This document shows positions 1-9,127 of a DNA stretch of 64,000 nt, piece after piece. Under the pieces are notes generated by a model. The model saw nothing but the letters and a program-made list of their open reading frames with translations, made no database searches and had not been told where the DNA came from. Positions within the stretch are counted from its first letter, which is position 1. Each line of letters begins with the position of its first letter. This stretch comes from Sporosarcina sp. FSL W7-1349 (GTDB taxonomy: Bacteria; Bacillota; Bacilli; Bacillales_A; Planococcaceae), in NCBI RefSeq assembly GCF_038003045.1, contig NZ_JBBOOK010000001.1, forward strand, positions 2,046,001 to 2,110,000. Reading direction: 5' to 3'. The translations under genes were made by a program, and so were the position numbers.

Positions 1-1455
1 CAAAGTTATGCTTTTTTCAGCATCCCTATAAGATTTGCGAATCTCATGAAAGCCCTCATACACGTTTCCTAAACCGATATATACAGGCCATGTAACCTCA
101 TTCATGTGCTTAGTCAATTGTGTCACCTGTTGGCGAGCTTTCACTTTTCCTCCATCTTTAGGGAAGGAGAGAAAGGCGATGACTTGGTTTCCCCGTTGTG
201 TCACAATACCTTTTATATGATAAAAGATAAGCATTTCTTCAATCCACTTCATCCACTTCTCTCTCTCAAATCGAGAATCCCGATAAGGAGCACTTTCCAT
301 TTCGCTGCAAATTAAAGCAACATAATAATCTTTCGGATGTAGACCCAAGTTGTTCGCTTGTTCTTCTAACTGCCCATCATGTATCCCTAGTAATATCTTT
401 TCAAATATTTCACCGTAAATCATTTGTTGGGCTTCTCGAATGGATTGCTGCTTCATCATTTCCAATGACAACAAAGATGAGCCGTATTCCAACAACATAC
501 GATTTACATGGTGAAATTTCTCTTTTTCTATGTACGTTAATAAAAAACCTATAACCGAGTTGGATCCTACTATCGGAATAATGATGATTGAGGTTCCGTC
601 TTTCTTATCATAGACTTGCCACTTTTTCATAGTGATTACATATTGTACTTCCCTAGTGGATATCATGCCGGATGGAAGATCAGTCGGCACCATTTCAACA
701 TCCGCTATCAGATTAAAAAGATCATCATAGAGGGCAATGGGCGCTTCTATGTATTGCTGAAGCGCCTGTACCATTTTTTGAATCCCTTTATTTTGATTGC
801 TTAACATCGTTAATTCATTATACAAATCCGCCGTTTTCTGTTGTTGATCATGCTCTTTACGTAAGGCGGTAGTTGCGAGCACTAGCTCATTTTCCAAATG
901 TGCCTCTCTGTTTGACAACATATGGTGCCGATATGCCAAGGTGATGACAGGAGTGAATGAATGTAGGATTTTCATGAAACTAGATGGATACCGGCTCTTC
1001 TCATCATGCCCACTCATAGTCAGAACCCCTACAGAACCACGTTCATCCAGTAATGGAATGGCAATGGTTTGATGAGGATACTCCGCTTGAATCGTAGACT
1101 TGATATAATGTGATAAATTGGCAGGACTCATTGTACGCATGGTACTCATAACGGACTCCCGGGACGTTAAAAAAAGCGGATGCCCTGTAGCAAACACCTG
1201 ACCGGAAATTCCTTCACCCGGAATCAGCTGCGTCTTCCGATAATTTTCTTCGACATATCCGACGGCATGCTTGACGATGAGCTTCTGTGTCTTTTCACTG
1301 TAAATTAATAGAAATCCCGAATCCAATTGAGGAATGGCATCGATCATTTGTTGCAGAATGCTCTCAACAAATTCAGCCTGCCCCACCGCCTTCATAATTT
1401 TCGTGGTAGCTGAGGTAAGAATTTCGTATAAATTCGTATCCATCGTATGTGTCAT
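1..1455 (-). CDS. GAF-domain, PucR-type transcriptional regulator (3' end beyond the window)
   Basis: Reading leftwards from ATG at 1453-1455 there is one open frame to the window edge (485 codons seen). Residues about 20-170 look like a GAF sensor domain (motif GEGISGQVFATGHP, then a second pair of beta strands). A coiled stretch with LENELVLAT and EHDQQQKT follows, then a region like the CdaR/GGDEF-like part of PucR proteins (YYVALICSEME, GLGNVYEGFHEIRKSYRDAEKS). The PucR helix-turn-helix should lie at the C-terminus, off the window. A GGAGG ribosome site sits just upstream. It is the last visible gene of the peptide-transporter operon, 23 bp after the DUF1028 gene, so it probably senses a small molecule and controls that operon. 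Family call is good; ligand unknown. Confidence 0.82.
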   Translation of the reverse strand, partial: MTHTMDTNLYEILTSATTKIMKAVGQAEFVESILQQMIDAIPQLDSGFLLIYSEKTQKLIVKHAVGYVEENYRKTQLIPGEGISGQVFATGHPLFLTSRESVMSTMRTMSPANLSHYIKSTIQAEYPHQTIAIPLLDERGSVGVLTMSGHDEKSRYPSSFMKILHSFTPVITLAYRHHMLSNREAHLENELVLATTALRKEHDQQQKTADLYNELTMLSNQNKGIQKMVQALQQYIEAPIALYDDLFNLIADVEMVPTDLPSGMISTREVQYVITMKKWQVYDKKDGTSIIIIPIVGSNSVIGFLLTYIEKEKFHHVNRMLLEYGSSLLSLEMMKQQSIREAQQMIYGEIFEKILLGIHDGQLEEQANNLGLHPKDYYVALICSEMESAPYRDSRFEREKWMKWIEEMLIFYHIKGIVTQRGNQVIAFLSFPKDGGKVKARQQVTQLTKHMNEVTWPVYIGLGNVYEGFHEIRKSYRDAEKSITL

Positions 1456-1478
1456 TCCAATCCTCCGCTCTTACAAAA

Positions 1479-2138
1479 TTAAGTCAGGCGAATGCCCGCT
1501 TCAATTGTTTCAATCCATTCATCATAGCGATCAATCAGCACATGCTTGTTTTTTCTATAAATCTTCTCCAATTCCAAAACTGGTTCTTCCGCATCATCCA
1601 CTCGAAAGTCAACATAGGGATACCCTTCAATCGCCTCGACTTTAAGAATGGCTGATTGTTTCCCTCGCCGATCGCCACCTAATCTATCCCCTTCAAGCAA
1701 GGCCGCCAATAATTTCTCTTCCAATCTCCCTGCGGTCGACTCGAAAGCGTGTTCCATTCCTTCTAGTACTTCCCTACTTTCTAATAGGTTACCTAAAATG
1801 GCGTATTGCTTTCCAATAATATGTCCCTTTACTTCATCGTTTTCGATTCCAGTATAGACTGCGCTGTTTCCAAAACGATCTAATATGGCCAATTGTCTCA
1901 ACTCTCTGCCTGCATCGCCATGCAGTAAAGTATTCAATGTTTCATTGGCCGTTTGTCCTTCACGTAAATGGCGCATTCCTTTTATACCAAGGGATGGGTT
2001 GACCCAACCTTGTGTTGCAATAATCCCGACATTCGCTTGAATTGCAGGGGAATGGGCCCCGACTGCTGGAAAATAAGATGCGATGGCAGCTCCGAAGTTT
2101 CCGGTATTCGGACATCTAGCAATAATTGAATATGTCAT
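1479..2138 (-). CDS. DUF1028 family protein (Ntn-hydrolase-like)
   Basis: 219 aa from the ATG at 2136-2138. This start shares ATGA with the stop of the upstream ATPase gene and has GAGGAG 5' of it, so the two are translationally coupled. The start MTYSIIARCP and the text GNFGAAIASYFPAVG, then ATQGWVNPSLG and FGNSAVYTG, fit DUF1028, a family with an N-terminal nucleophile hydrolase fold and no settled substrate. The family often lies next to peptide or amino-acid transporters, as here behind oppBCDF-like genes. An amide or peptide hydrolase acting on the imported substrate is a reasonable inference but is not shown. A longer reading frame extends upstream to 2165, but that start lacks a ribosome site. 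Confidence 0.8.
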   Translation of the reverse strand: MTYSIIARCPNTGNFGAAIASYFPAVGAHSPAIQANVGIIATQGWVNPSLGIKGMRHLREGQTANETLNTLLHGDAGRELRQLAILDRFGNSAVYTGIENDEVKGHIIGKQYAILGNLLESREVLEGMEHAFESTAGRLEEKLLAALLEGDRLGGDRRGKQSAILKVEAIEGYPYVDFRVDDAEEPVLELEKIYRKNKHVLIDRYDEWIETIEAGIRLT

Positions 2139-3115
2139 TCTACATTCTCCTCTACTACGTGACATGCCACAAAATGATCCGGTTCAACCTCTTTTAATCG
2201 GGGGACCGCTTGTTTACAAATGTCTTTTGCTAATGGACAGCGTGTATGAAACTTACAGCCCACGGGTGGATTCATGGGGCTTGGAATGTCCCCGCTCAAT
2301 CTAATATTCTTCCTCTTTACAGTGGGATCTGGAACCGGGATAGCCGATATTAACGCTTGCGTGTATGGATGCAACGGCTTCTCATACAACGTTTCGCTAG
2401 CTGCCAACTCAACAATGCTTCCCAAATACATGACAGCGATACGATCGCTAATATATTCGACCACGCTTAAATCATGCGCGATGAATAAATAGGTTAGCTT
2501 GTACTCATCCTGTAAATCTTTCATCAAGTTAATAATTTGGGCCTGGATAGAGACATCCAAGGCCGCGACAGGTTCATCCGCAATAATAAATTTAGGATTT
2601 AAGGCTAACGAACGTGCAATCCCAATCCGTTGCCGCTGACCTCCAGAAAATTCATGAGGATAGCGGGTTAAATAATCTTTTGAAATGCCTACCGCATCAA
2701 TGAGTTCTAACACCCGTTTTTTTCTGTTTGGAACTCTATAGGTCACCAAGGGTTCGCTAATCAATTCTTCCACCGTCATCCTAGGATTTAAGGAAGCATA
2801 AGGATCTTGAAATATCATTTGAAAGTCTTTTCGTTTTGTACGGAGTTGCTCCTTTGTAAAACTCGTCAGGTCCTCTCCTTCAAAGTAAATAGAACCGGCC
2901 GTCGCTTCCATGAGCCGCAAGAGGAGTCGGCCCGTCGTGGACTTTCCACATCCTGACTCTCCTACAACCCCAAACGTCTCCCCCTTCTGAATGGAAAAAG
3001 AAAGATTATCGACCGCTCGAATGATTTGCTTTTTCTTACTCGAAAAAGTACTTCCCAATGAAAAGTGTTTCGATAGGTTGTCCACACGAACTAGCTCTTG
3101 ATTAGGTGTTTGCAT
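2135..3115 (-). CDS. Dipeptide/oligopeptide ABC transporter ATP-binding protein (OppF/DppF type)
   Basis: 326 aa cytoplasmic ATPase subunit. Walker A GESGCGKST is near residue 50, signature FSGGQRQRIGIAR near 160, and Walker B FIIADEPVAALD near 180. The C-terminal oligopeptide extension has the Cys pattern CKFHTRCPLAKDIC. This is the F-type subunit, which pairs with the D-type subunit encoded just upstream (14-bp overlap). AAAAGGAGG precedes the ATG. Powers peptide import by the permeases at 4113-5914. Specificity (di- versus oligopeptide, or another substrate such as nickel or opines) cannot be told from the ATPase. Confidence 0.92.
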   Translation of the reverse strand: MQTPNQELVRVDNLSKHFSLGSTFSSKKKQIIRAVDNLSFSIQKGETFGVVGESGCGKSTTGRLLLRLMEATAGSIYFEGEDLTSFTKEQLRTKRKDFQMIFQDPYASLNPRMTVEELISEPLVTYRVPNRKKRVLELIDAVGISKDYLTRYPHEFSGGQRQRIGIARSLALNPKFIIADEPVAALDVSIQAQIINLMKDLQDEYKLTYLFIAHDLSVVEYISDRIAVMYLGSIVELAASETLYEKPLHPYTQALISAIPVPDPTVKRKNIRLSGDIPSPMNPPVGCKFHTRCPLAKDICKQAVPRLKEVEPDHFVACHVVEENVE

Positions 3116-4091
3116 GTTCTACCTCCTTTTCATATAGGTAACATGCGACTTGATGTTCCTGTTCATCTTCCCGTAATTCTGGACGTACCATTCGGCATGT
3201 CTCCATAACATATGGACAACGATCGGCAAATGAACAACCACTCGGCAAATTATGTAGATTGGGAGGTTGTCCGTGTATCGGCTTCAACCGTGCTCGATCA
3301 CCGAGTTTCGGCAACGATGCGAGTAGTCCTTTTGTATAGGGGTGTTTTGGATTTGCAAATAACTCTGCAACCGATGCTTTCTCTACAATTTTTCCCGCAT
3401 ACATCACCGCAACTTCATCGCAAACTTCCGCCACCACACCTAAATCATGGGTGATCAAAATAACCCCTGCTCCGGTTTCATCCCGCAAATCCCGAATCAG
3501 TTCTAACACTTGTGCTTGAATCGTGACGTCCAGAGCCGTCGTTGGTTCATCCGCAATCAATAGTTTCGGATTTCCTGCCAAGGCCATGGCGATGACACCC
3601 CGTTGCCTCATTCCACCGCTGAATTGGTGAGGGTATTGAGCGGCCCTAATTCCTGGGGAAGGGATTCCGACGCGTGCAATCATCTCTACCGCCTTTTTCC
3701 AAGCACTTTTTTTAGACATCTTTTCATGAATAAAAGGAACTTCCGCAATTTGATTACCCACAGTATAAACGGGATTCAGAGAAGTCATCGGATCCTGGGC
3801 GATCAAACTTATCTCCTTCCCACGGATTTGCTGCATTTGCCTTTCTTTTAACTGTAACAAGTCTTGCCCTTCGAATAGAACTTGCCCTGTGACACTTTCA
3901 CTTTTTCGATTTCCGACTAAACGCAAGATCGATTGGGAGGTAATACTTTTCCCAGAGCCAGACTCCCCGACAATGCCAAGAATTTGCCCTCGCTGGATCG
4001 TAAAAGAAATATCATCTACAGCCTTTACCACTCCTCTATCTGTCCGAAATGTAGTGGTCAACGATCTCACTTCCAGTAATGGATCCTTCAT
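3102..4091 (-). CDS. Dipeptide/oligopeptide ABC transporter ATP-binding protein (OppD/DppD type)
   Basis: 329 aa. Walker A GESGSGKS near residue 39, signature FSGGMRQRGVIAMAL near 158, Walker B LLIADEPTTALD near 178, and a C-terminal extension with CSFADRCPYVMETC. It is the D-type partner of the next gene, with which it overlaps by 14 bp. AAGGAGGTG lies about 11 nt before the ATG, at the long end of normal spacing. Operon order in transcription is binding protein, B, C, D, F, DUF1028, PucR regulator, the classic Opp/Dpp order with two added genes. Confidence 0.92.
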   Translation of the reverse strand: MKDPLLEVRSLTTTFRTDRGVVKAVDDISFTIQRGQILGIVGESGSGKSITSQSILRLVGNRKSESVTGQVLFEGQDLLQLKERQMQQIRGKEISLIAQDPMTSLNPVYTVGNQIAEVPFIHEKMSKKSAWKKAVEMIARVGIPSPGIRAAQYPHQFSGGMRQRGVIAMALAGNPKLLIADEPTTALDVTIQAQVLELIRDLRDETGAGVILITHDLGVVAEVCDEVAVMYAGKIVEKASVAELFANPKHPYTKGLLASLPKLGDRARLKPIHGQPPNLHNLPSGCSFADRCPYVMETCRMVRPELREDEQEHQVACYLYEKEVEHANT

Positions 4092-4112
4092 CGCTCCCGG
4101 AACACCTCCTTC

Positions 4113-4949
4113 TTATCGTTCATTTCGCAACCTTGGATCAAGCGCATCACGCAAGCCGTCTCCCATAATATTAAAACTGAGAACTGCCAACGTAATTGCG
4201 ATTCCCGGGAAAATAGCCGTCCACCATGAGATTTCCATCCAATCTTTCGCCTCACTCAACATAATTCCCCAAGAGGGGGTATCTGGAGAAACGCCCAACC
4301 CTAAAAAACTCAGAGCCGCCTCTGCCAATATGGCAAATGCGAAAGAGAGGGTCACTTGAACGATTAAAGGAGCAAGCGAGTTGGGAAGAATATGACGAAT
4401 CATAATTTGAAATGAGCTAACTCCCATTGACCGGGCAGCCTCGATGTATAAAGAATCTCGGATATTCAACACGGCACCTCGCGCAATTCGAGCAAAAATA
4501 GGAGTGTAGACAATTCCAATGGCAATCATCAGGTTGGTTAAACTCGGTCCCAATATTGCCATGATAACAAGTGCCAGAAGTATATCTGGAAAAGCAAATA
4601 ATACGTCGGTAATCCGGGAAAGAATTTGATCGATCTTCCCTCCAAAATAGCCTGCTACAATTCCAATCATTGTGCCGAAAAACAAAGAAAATCCCACCGC
4701 AATGATGCCCACTTTCAATGAAATCTGAGCTCCATATAATATCCGGCTAAAAATATCGCGTCCGAATTGATCTGTCCCAAACCAATGTTGCGCATTCGGC
4801 GAAGCGAGTGAACTTGTAGAATTCATGGCATAAGGATCATAGGGGACAATCCATTTTGCGAACACCGCGACGACCAGAATTAGAGCAATGAACAAGAATC
4901 CTACAAAGGCAAATCTATTTTGCTTAAACCTTTTCCATGTTTCTCTCAT
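4113..4949 (-). CDS. Peptide-type ABC transporter permease (OppC/DppC type)
   Basis: 278 aa integral membrane subunit. The N-terminal cytoplasmic segment and first membrane span (FAFVGFLFIALILVVAVFA) are followed by the OppC_N signature HWFGTDQFGRDIFSRILYG at about 55-75 and the binding-protein-dependent transport motif EAARSMGVSSFQIMIRHILP near 165-185, the EAA loop that contacts the ATPases. About six membrane spans. GAGGGA precedes the ATG. Lies 20 bp after the OppB-type gene and 21 bp before the OppD-type gene. Confidence 0.92.
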   Translation of the reverse strand: MRETWKRFKQNRFAFVGFLFIALILVVAVFAKWIVPYDPYAMNSTSSLASPNAQHWFGTDQFGRDIFSRILYGAQISLKVGIIAVGFSLFFGTMIGIVAGYFGGKIDQILSRITDVLFAFPDILLALVIMAILGPSLTNLMIAIGIVYTPIFARIARGAVLNIRDSLYIEAARSMGVSSFQIMIRHILPNSLAPLIVQVTLSFAFAILAEAALSFLGLGVSPDTPSWGIMLSEAKDWMEISWWTAIFPGIAITLAVLSFNIMGDGLRDALDPRLRNER

Positions 4950-4969
4950 ACAACATCCCTCACTTATAC

Positions 4970-5914
4970 CTAACTGTACCGAATTCTAGGATTGATCATG
5001 GCATAGATGATATCCACCGCTAAATTGATTAGCACAAATGCGCTTGCGATAAATAATATCGTGCCTTGCAGCAGGCTATAATCCCGGTTGGAAATGGCTT
5101 GCAAGGCCAATTGCCCGATTCCTGGCAAAGAAAATATCTGCTCTATGATGATTGAACCTCCCAGAAGATAGCCCGCTTGGATTCCTAAAACGGTGATGAC
5201 GGGAACCAATGCGTTACGCAATCCATGTTTCCAAATTAGCCGGGAACGGTTGACTCCTTTGGCTTTTGCCATTTTCATATATTCCTCACCCAACACTTCC
5301 AACATAGAGGACCGGGTCATTCTCATTGTCACCGCCCCTACCGAAGTACCTAACGCGATTCCTGGCATCAACATGGTTTTCAGATTCGTCCACACTCCAT
5401 CCGAAATTGGTACAAATCCACTGGACGGCAACCAGCTTAGATGGAGAGAAAACAAAAGTATCATCAACGTCCCCAGCCAAAAATTAGGTACAGAAATGCC
5501 AAACATTCCAAAAAAACTAGCGCCGTAATCAACCGGTGTATTTCTTTTGAGTGCGGCGAATGTCCCCAAAGGAATGGCAATAAGCAAAGCAAAGAGAATA
5601 CTGATGATGGTCAATTCCAATGTCACCGGCAGCCTACCGATGATAAGATCCATAACCGGCTCATTTGTGAAGGAAGAAATCCCCAGGTCTCCTTTAAACA
5701 GACTCATGATCCAAATGCCATATTGAATAAAAATGGATTGATCCAAACCGTATTTCTGTCTTAAAATTTCCGCTTGTGCCTCATTGTAATTTGTTCCCAG
5801 CATCGCCGTCACCGTGTCGCCCGGAACAAGCCGTACCATGAAAAAGGCAATGATGGATATACCGAATAGTACAGGAATGGCAATAAGCAAGCGGCGTAAA
5901 ATATATGAAAGCAA
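4970..5914 (-). CDS. Peptide-type ABC transporter permease (OppB/DppB type), TTG start
   Basis: 314 aa. I place the start at TTG (5912-5914), giving MLSYILRRLLIAIPVLFG, the usual OppB beginning. GGGAGGTG stands 7 nt upstream. An ATG-like longer frame to 5953 would start inside the terminator stem (5937-5965) and is unlikely. Six membrane spans. The EAA loop lies near KMAKAKGVNRSRLIWKHGLR. Partner of the OppC-type gene 20 bp downstream. The hairpin just upstream separates it from the binding-protein gene, which would make the binding protein more abundant than the membrane parts. Confidence 0.9.
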   Translation of the reverse strand: MLSYILRRLLIAIPVLFGISIIAFFMVRLVPGDTVTAMLGTNYNEAQAEILRQKYGLDQSIFIQYGIWIMSLFKGDLGISSFTNEPVMDLIIGRLPVTLELTIISILFALLIAIPLGTFAALKRNTPVDYGASFFGMFGISVPNFWLGTLMILLFSLHLSWLPSSGFVPISDGVWTNLKTMLMPGIALGTSVGAVTMRMTRSSMLEVLGEEYMKMAKAKGVNRSRLIWKHGLRNALVPVITVLGIQAGYLLGGSIIIEQIFSLPGIGQLALQAISNRDYSLLQGTILFIASAFVLINLAVDIIYAMINPRIRYS

Positions 5915-5936
5915 GATGACACCTCCCATAAGCGAA

Positions 5937-5965
5937 AAAGGGGATGAAACCAAATCATCCCCTTT
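5937..5965 (-). terminator. Intercistronic terminator/attenuator between binding-protein and permease genes
   Basis: A perfect 11-bp inverted repeat (5937-5947 with 5955-5965, 7-nt loop) on the minus strand, with arms AAAGGGGATGA and TCATCCCCTTT followed by a short T run. It lies 9 nt after the binding-protein stop codon and 23 nt before the permease TTG start. Probable partial terminator or mRNA 3'-end stabiliser setting high binding-protein to permease ratios. Confidence 0.75.
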
Positions 5966-5973
5966 CTAGTTGT

Positions 5974-7557
5974 TTATCGGTCAATCCACGTGCTTTCCAA
6001 TGATTTCGTGGTAACCGTCGGATTCACATCGAATCCATTCACCCCGTCCCGAATAGCAGAAGCATGCTGGTTTGCATATAAGAAGACCATGGGTGCCTCA
6101 TCTACAATGATGGATTGAGCTTCCTTGTAAATTTCGAAACGCTCCGCTTGATCAGCTGTCGCTCTTCCCTCTTCCAGCAATTGATCCACTTCCGGATTGG
6201 AATAGCCTTGCTGATTCCAAACTTCATCCGTGTGGAATATGTTGTATAAGAATTCATCTGGATCTACGAAACCGACCCATCCGACAATGGACATTTCAAA
6301 ATCTTTCTTACCTAAAGCGTCAAAGAATATGCTATCTTCTTGTTGAAGAATCTCGACATTGATGCCCAATGGCTGCAATTGTTGTTTCACCACTTGAGCC
6401 GCATCAACCTGGGCCTTGTTCTGACCCACTTTCAATGTAATATCAAAACCATTTTCATAACCGGCTTCTTTTAATAAAGACTTCGCTTTTTCAATATCCT
6501 GTTTCGGATATGCGTCCAATTCACCATATGCCCAGTGGCCCGGAGGAATCGGTCCACCTGTCAAAATGGTAGCCTGACCAAATTTTACAGTTGCGTTCAT
6601 AGCTTCCCTGTCAATCGCCGTAGCAATAGCTTGTCGTACTTCCTTCTCTTTCAGAGGACCTTCTGCTACATTCAGACCGATGTATTCCCAGTATGTTCCC
6701 GTTACAGGTTCTACAGTTAGCCCATCCGCTTTAGATAAAAGTTGAATGTCTTTAGGTGACAATTGAAGGATAATGTCGATCTCTTTATTTCGGATCGCAG
6801 TCGTTCTGGATGTTTCATCTGGCACCGATTTCCATACGACTTTATCTAAATATGGAAAGCCTTCCTTGAAATAATCCTCAAATCTTTCCAACACCATCTC
6901 TTGATCTTTTTTCCAATGCACTAATTTAAACGGACCGCTTCCCGCATCCGCATTATCCAAACTACCACCGTTTTCCTCTACCACAGTCTTATTAACAATA
7001 GCATTCATTGGATACGCCAAAAATGTTAAGAATGGAGCTACCGGTTTTTCCAGGTGGATAACAACCGTATATTCATCCGGCATTTCAATCGATTCGACCG
7101 CTTCAAATTGAGGTGCCCGTACGAGCTGTTCCACGATACGTTCAATGGAATATTTAACATCCTCTGAAGTCAGGTCATCTCCATTGTGGAATTTCACACC
7201 CTTATGCAGCTTAAGTGTATATAATTTTCCATCTTCGGATATCTCATAGTCTTCTACTAAATCCCCTTCAATCTCTCCGTACGTACCTTCTTTGTATTTA
7301 AAGAGAGTATTGTACATGTTTTCAATGTAGTGCATCGATTGGGCATTTGTCTCACTATGCGGATCCAACCCTTGCGCGTCATTTAAATCGACAATCGTCA
7401 ACTCCCCACCGGCTATCGGTTCACCCATTGATTTTGGTTCACCTTCCACCCCGGTTTTCACATTTTCATCTTGCGACGGAGAGGTCTCCTTGCTGCCGGA
7501 ACATCCGGCAAGCACTACTAAAAAAACTAAACCGAGAATACTAGCAAGCTTTTTCAT
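5974..7557 (-). CDS. Peptide/nickel-type ABC transporter substrate-binding lipoprotein (SBP family 5)
   Basis: 527 aa from ATG at 7555-7557 (AAGGGGTG upstream). Signal peptide with lipobox VLAGC, lipidated Cys19, then a low-complexity linker. SBP_bac_5 features follow: EGDLVEDYEISEDGKLYTLKLHKGVKFHNGDD is the family hallmark region (about 90-120; residues quoted in part: LHKGVKFHNGD), and GSGPFKLVHW lies near 190. It captures the substrate outside the membrane and hands it to the OppBC-type permeases encoded downstream. It is the first gene of the operon, divergent from the amidohydrolase (7738). The substrate is not deducible; the enzymes around it suggest a peptide-like or amide compound. 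Confidence 0.92.
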   Translation of the reverse strand: MKKLASILGLVFLVVLAGCSGSKETSPSQDENVKTGVEGEPKSMGEPIAGGELTIVDLNDAQGLDPHSETNAQSMHYIENMYNTLFKYKEGTYGEIEGDLVEDYEISEDGKLYTLKLHKGVKFHNGDDLTSEDVKYSIERIVEQLVRAPQFEAVESIEMPDEYTVVIHLEKPVAPFLTFLAYPMNAIVNKTVVEENGGSLDNADAGSGPFKLVHWKKDQEMVLERFEDYFKEGFPYLDKVVWKSVPDETSRTTAIRNKEIDIILQLSPKDIQLLSKADGLTVEPVTGTYWEYIGLNVAEGPLKEKEVRQAIATAIDREAMNATVKFGQATILTGGPIPPGHWAYGELDAYPKQDIEKAKSLLKEAGYENGFDITLKVGQNKAQVDAAQVVKQQLQPLGINVEILQQEDSIFFDALGKKDFEMSIVGWVGFVDPDEFLYNIFHTDEVWNQQGYSNPEVDQLLEEGRATADQAERFEIYKEAQSIIVDEAPMVFLYANQHASAIRDGVNGFDVNPTVTTKSLESTWIDR

Positions 7558-7737
7558 CACATAACACCCCTTCTTGTAGTAGTCCAACTAATTTCATTGT
7601 AGGAAAACGGTCTACTCATTTGTATGGAAGTTCCCCTGAAAGTAAGCGTTCACATTTTGGAACTTCTCCCAAATCGGAAGTCCTTGTTCTTTTATATAAT
7701 GAGAAATAAAGCTGTCATTAGGAGGAATTCCGTCAAA

Positions 7738-8871
7738 ATGTTGTTCATTCAAAATGCCTTGTTTTATATAGGAACGGGAAAAAAACTAGTAGGACATATG
7801 GAAGTTATTGATGGGAAAATCAGCCGGATTGGAAAAGAGATTTCCCCCACTTCAACTGCGAAAATACTAGATGCAAAAGGAAAAATCATTACACCCGGAC
7901 TGATTGATGTACATACCCATCTTGGTATCAATCAAGAAGGCGTCGGACAGGCTGGACATGATTTTAATGAAGCCAGTTCTGAAGTGACTCCCCAAGTAAA
8001 TGTGATAGATGCCATAAATATGAAGGACCAAGGCATTGAAGACGCCCGCCGTTCGGGAGTGACAACAGTCCAAATCATGCCCGGGAGTGCAAATGTGATA
8101 GGAGGCGAAATGGTCGTCATTAAAACAGCAGGGTCGATTGTCGATGATTGCATCGTACGAAACCCTTCGGGATTAAAAGCAGCAGTGGGCGAAAACCCAA
8201 AAAAGCATCATAACAATCGAGTGCAAACGAGGATGGGCATTGCCGCAAGAATACGGGAAAAATTAGTGGAAGCCCAATATTATATGGAACAACGGCAAAA
8301 GGGAAAGTGTAGACCTGATTTGGGATTGGAGAATATTGCAAAGGTCCTTCGTAAGGAAATCCCTCTCCGTGTCCACGCACACCGGGCCGATGACATATCT
8401 ACCGTACTCCGAATACAGAAAGAATTTGATATAGAGATTACAATCGAACATTGCACGGAAGGACATCATATTGCAGATTTACTAGCCAAACGGAACATAC
8501 AGGTCTCGGTAGGACCTACAATGTCCACACGACCAAAGTTAGAACTCGCGGAACAAGGATGGAATACACTTACCGCATTAGAAAAAGCGGGCGTATCAAT
8601 ATCCTTGACAACAGACCACCCCGTAATCAGCATTGAACATTTGATGACTAGTGCAATTTTAGCGAATAAAAATGGGTTAACTGAACAACAGGCCCTCCAA
8701 GCCATCACCTTAAACGCAGCCCATCATTTAAATCTTGCCTACCGCATCGGCTCACTTGAACAAGGCAAAGATGCGGATTTTGTCATATGGAATGGAGATC
8801 CCTTTGACCTTCGCACTTCCGTAGCGGCAACTTTTATTGACGGCAAGCCGGTGTATGAAAAGAATGATTGA
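7738..8871 (+). CDS. Metal-dependent amidohydrolase (imidazolonepropionase/dihydroorotase-like superfamily)
   Basis: 377 aa from ATG at 7738; AGGAGG lies at 7720-7725. A longer frame exists from 7624 but lacks a ribosome site. N-terminal beta sandwich (LFIQNALFYIGTG), then PGLIDVHTHLG with the HxH metal pair, GVTTVQIMPG, and IPLRVHAHRADD with a third metal His. Next come ITIEHCTEGHH and a late SLTTDHPV Asp, and the C-terminal GKDADFVIWNGDP that closes the composite domain. These are subtype features of adenine deaminase/imidazolonepropionase-like amidohydrolases. Divergent from the peptide ABC operon and likely co-regulated. Substrate unknown; hydrolysis of a cyclic amide or an isoaspartyl-like dipeptide is possible. 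Confidence 0.85.
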   Translation: MLFIQNALFYIGTGKKLVGHMEVIDGKISRIGKEISPTSTAKILDAKGKIITPGLIDVHTHLGINQEGVGQAGHDFNEASSEVTPQVNVIDAINMKDQGIEDARRSGVTTVQIMPGSANVIGGEMVVIKTAGSIVDDCIVRNPSGLKAAVGENPKKHHNNRVQTRMGIAARIREKLVEAQYYMEQRQKGKCRPDLGLENIAKVLRKEIPLRVHAHRADDISTVLRIQKEFDIEITIEHCTEGHHIADLLAKRNIQVSVGPTMSTRPKLELAEQGWNTLTALEKAGVSISLTTDHPVISIEHLMTSAILANKNGLTEQQALQAITLNAAHHLNLAYRIGSLEQGKDADFVIWNGDPFDLRTSVAATFIDGKPVYEKND

Positions 8872-9087
8872 TCCTATTTGCTGAGTTATAAGTTCCTGGG
8901 AAGGCTTACGATCGTTCTCGGAATTTATGAGAGATTCGTGAGGAGATTCGTGAAAACTTAGGGACGCGCTAACACCAAACTATTGCGATTCGCAAGAATT
9001 GGAGTCTTGACGGATGGTTACGATGGCTACGCACTTGGGTGCCTCTTTCGAAAGTTTAAAAGTGATCTTCCATGATTTTGCTCAATA
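8872..9087. other. Intergenic stretch without recognised feature
   Basis: Between the amidohydrolase stop and the terminator of the DUF2188 gene. It contains a short direct repeat of GAGATTCGTGA near 8930-8955, but no convincing open frame, RNA or promoter. Confidence 0.4.
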
Positions 9088-9091
9088 AAAA

Positions 9092-9120
9092 AACCCCGGA
9101 TCGTTCTGATCCAAAGGGTT
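9092..9120 (-). terminator. Rho-independent terminator of the DUF2188 gene
   Basis: On the minus strand, arms AACCC and GGATC pair with GATCC and GGGTT around a 5-nt loop, followed by TTTTTTTA. It starts 7 nt after the stop codon at 9128. Confidence 0.85.
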
Positions 9121-9127
9121 CCCTTCA

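Noticed and set aside
7624..7737. Longer start of the amidohydrolase at 7624
   Set aside because: No ribosome site there, and the region holds the promoter (TATAAT near 7695); AGGAGG points to 7738.
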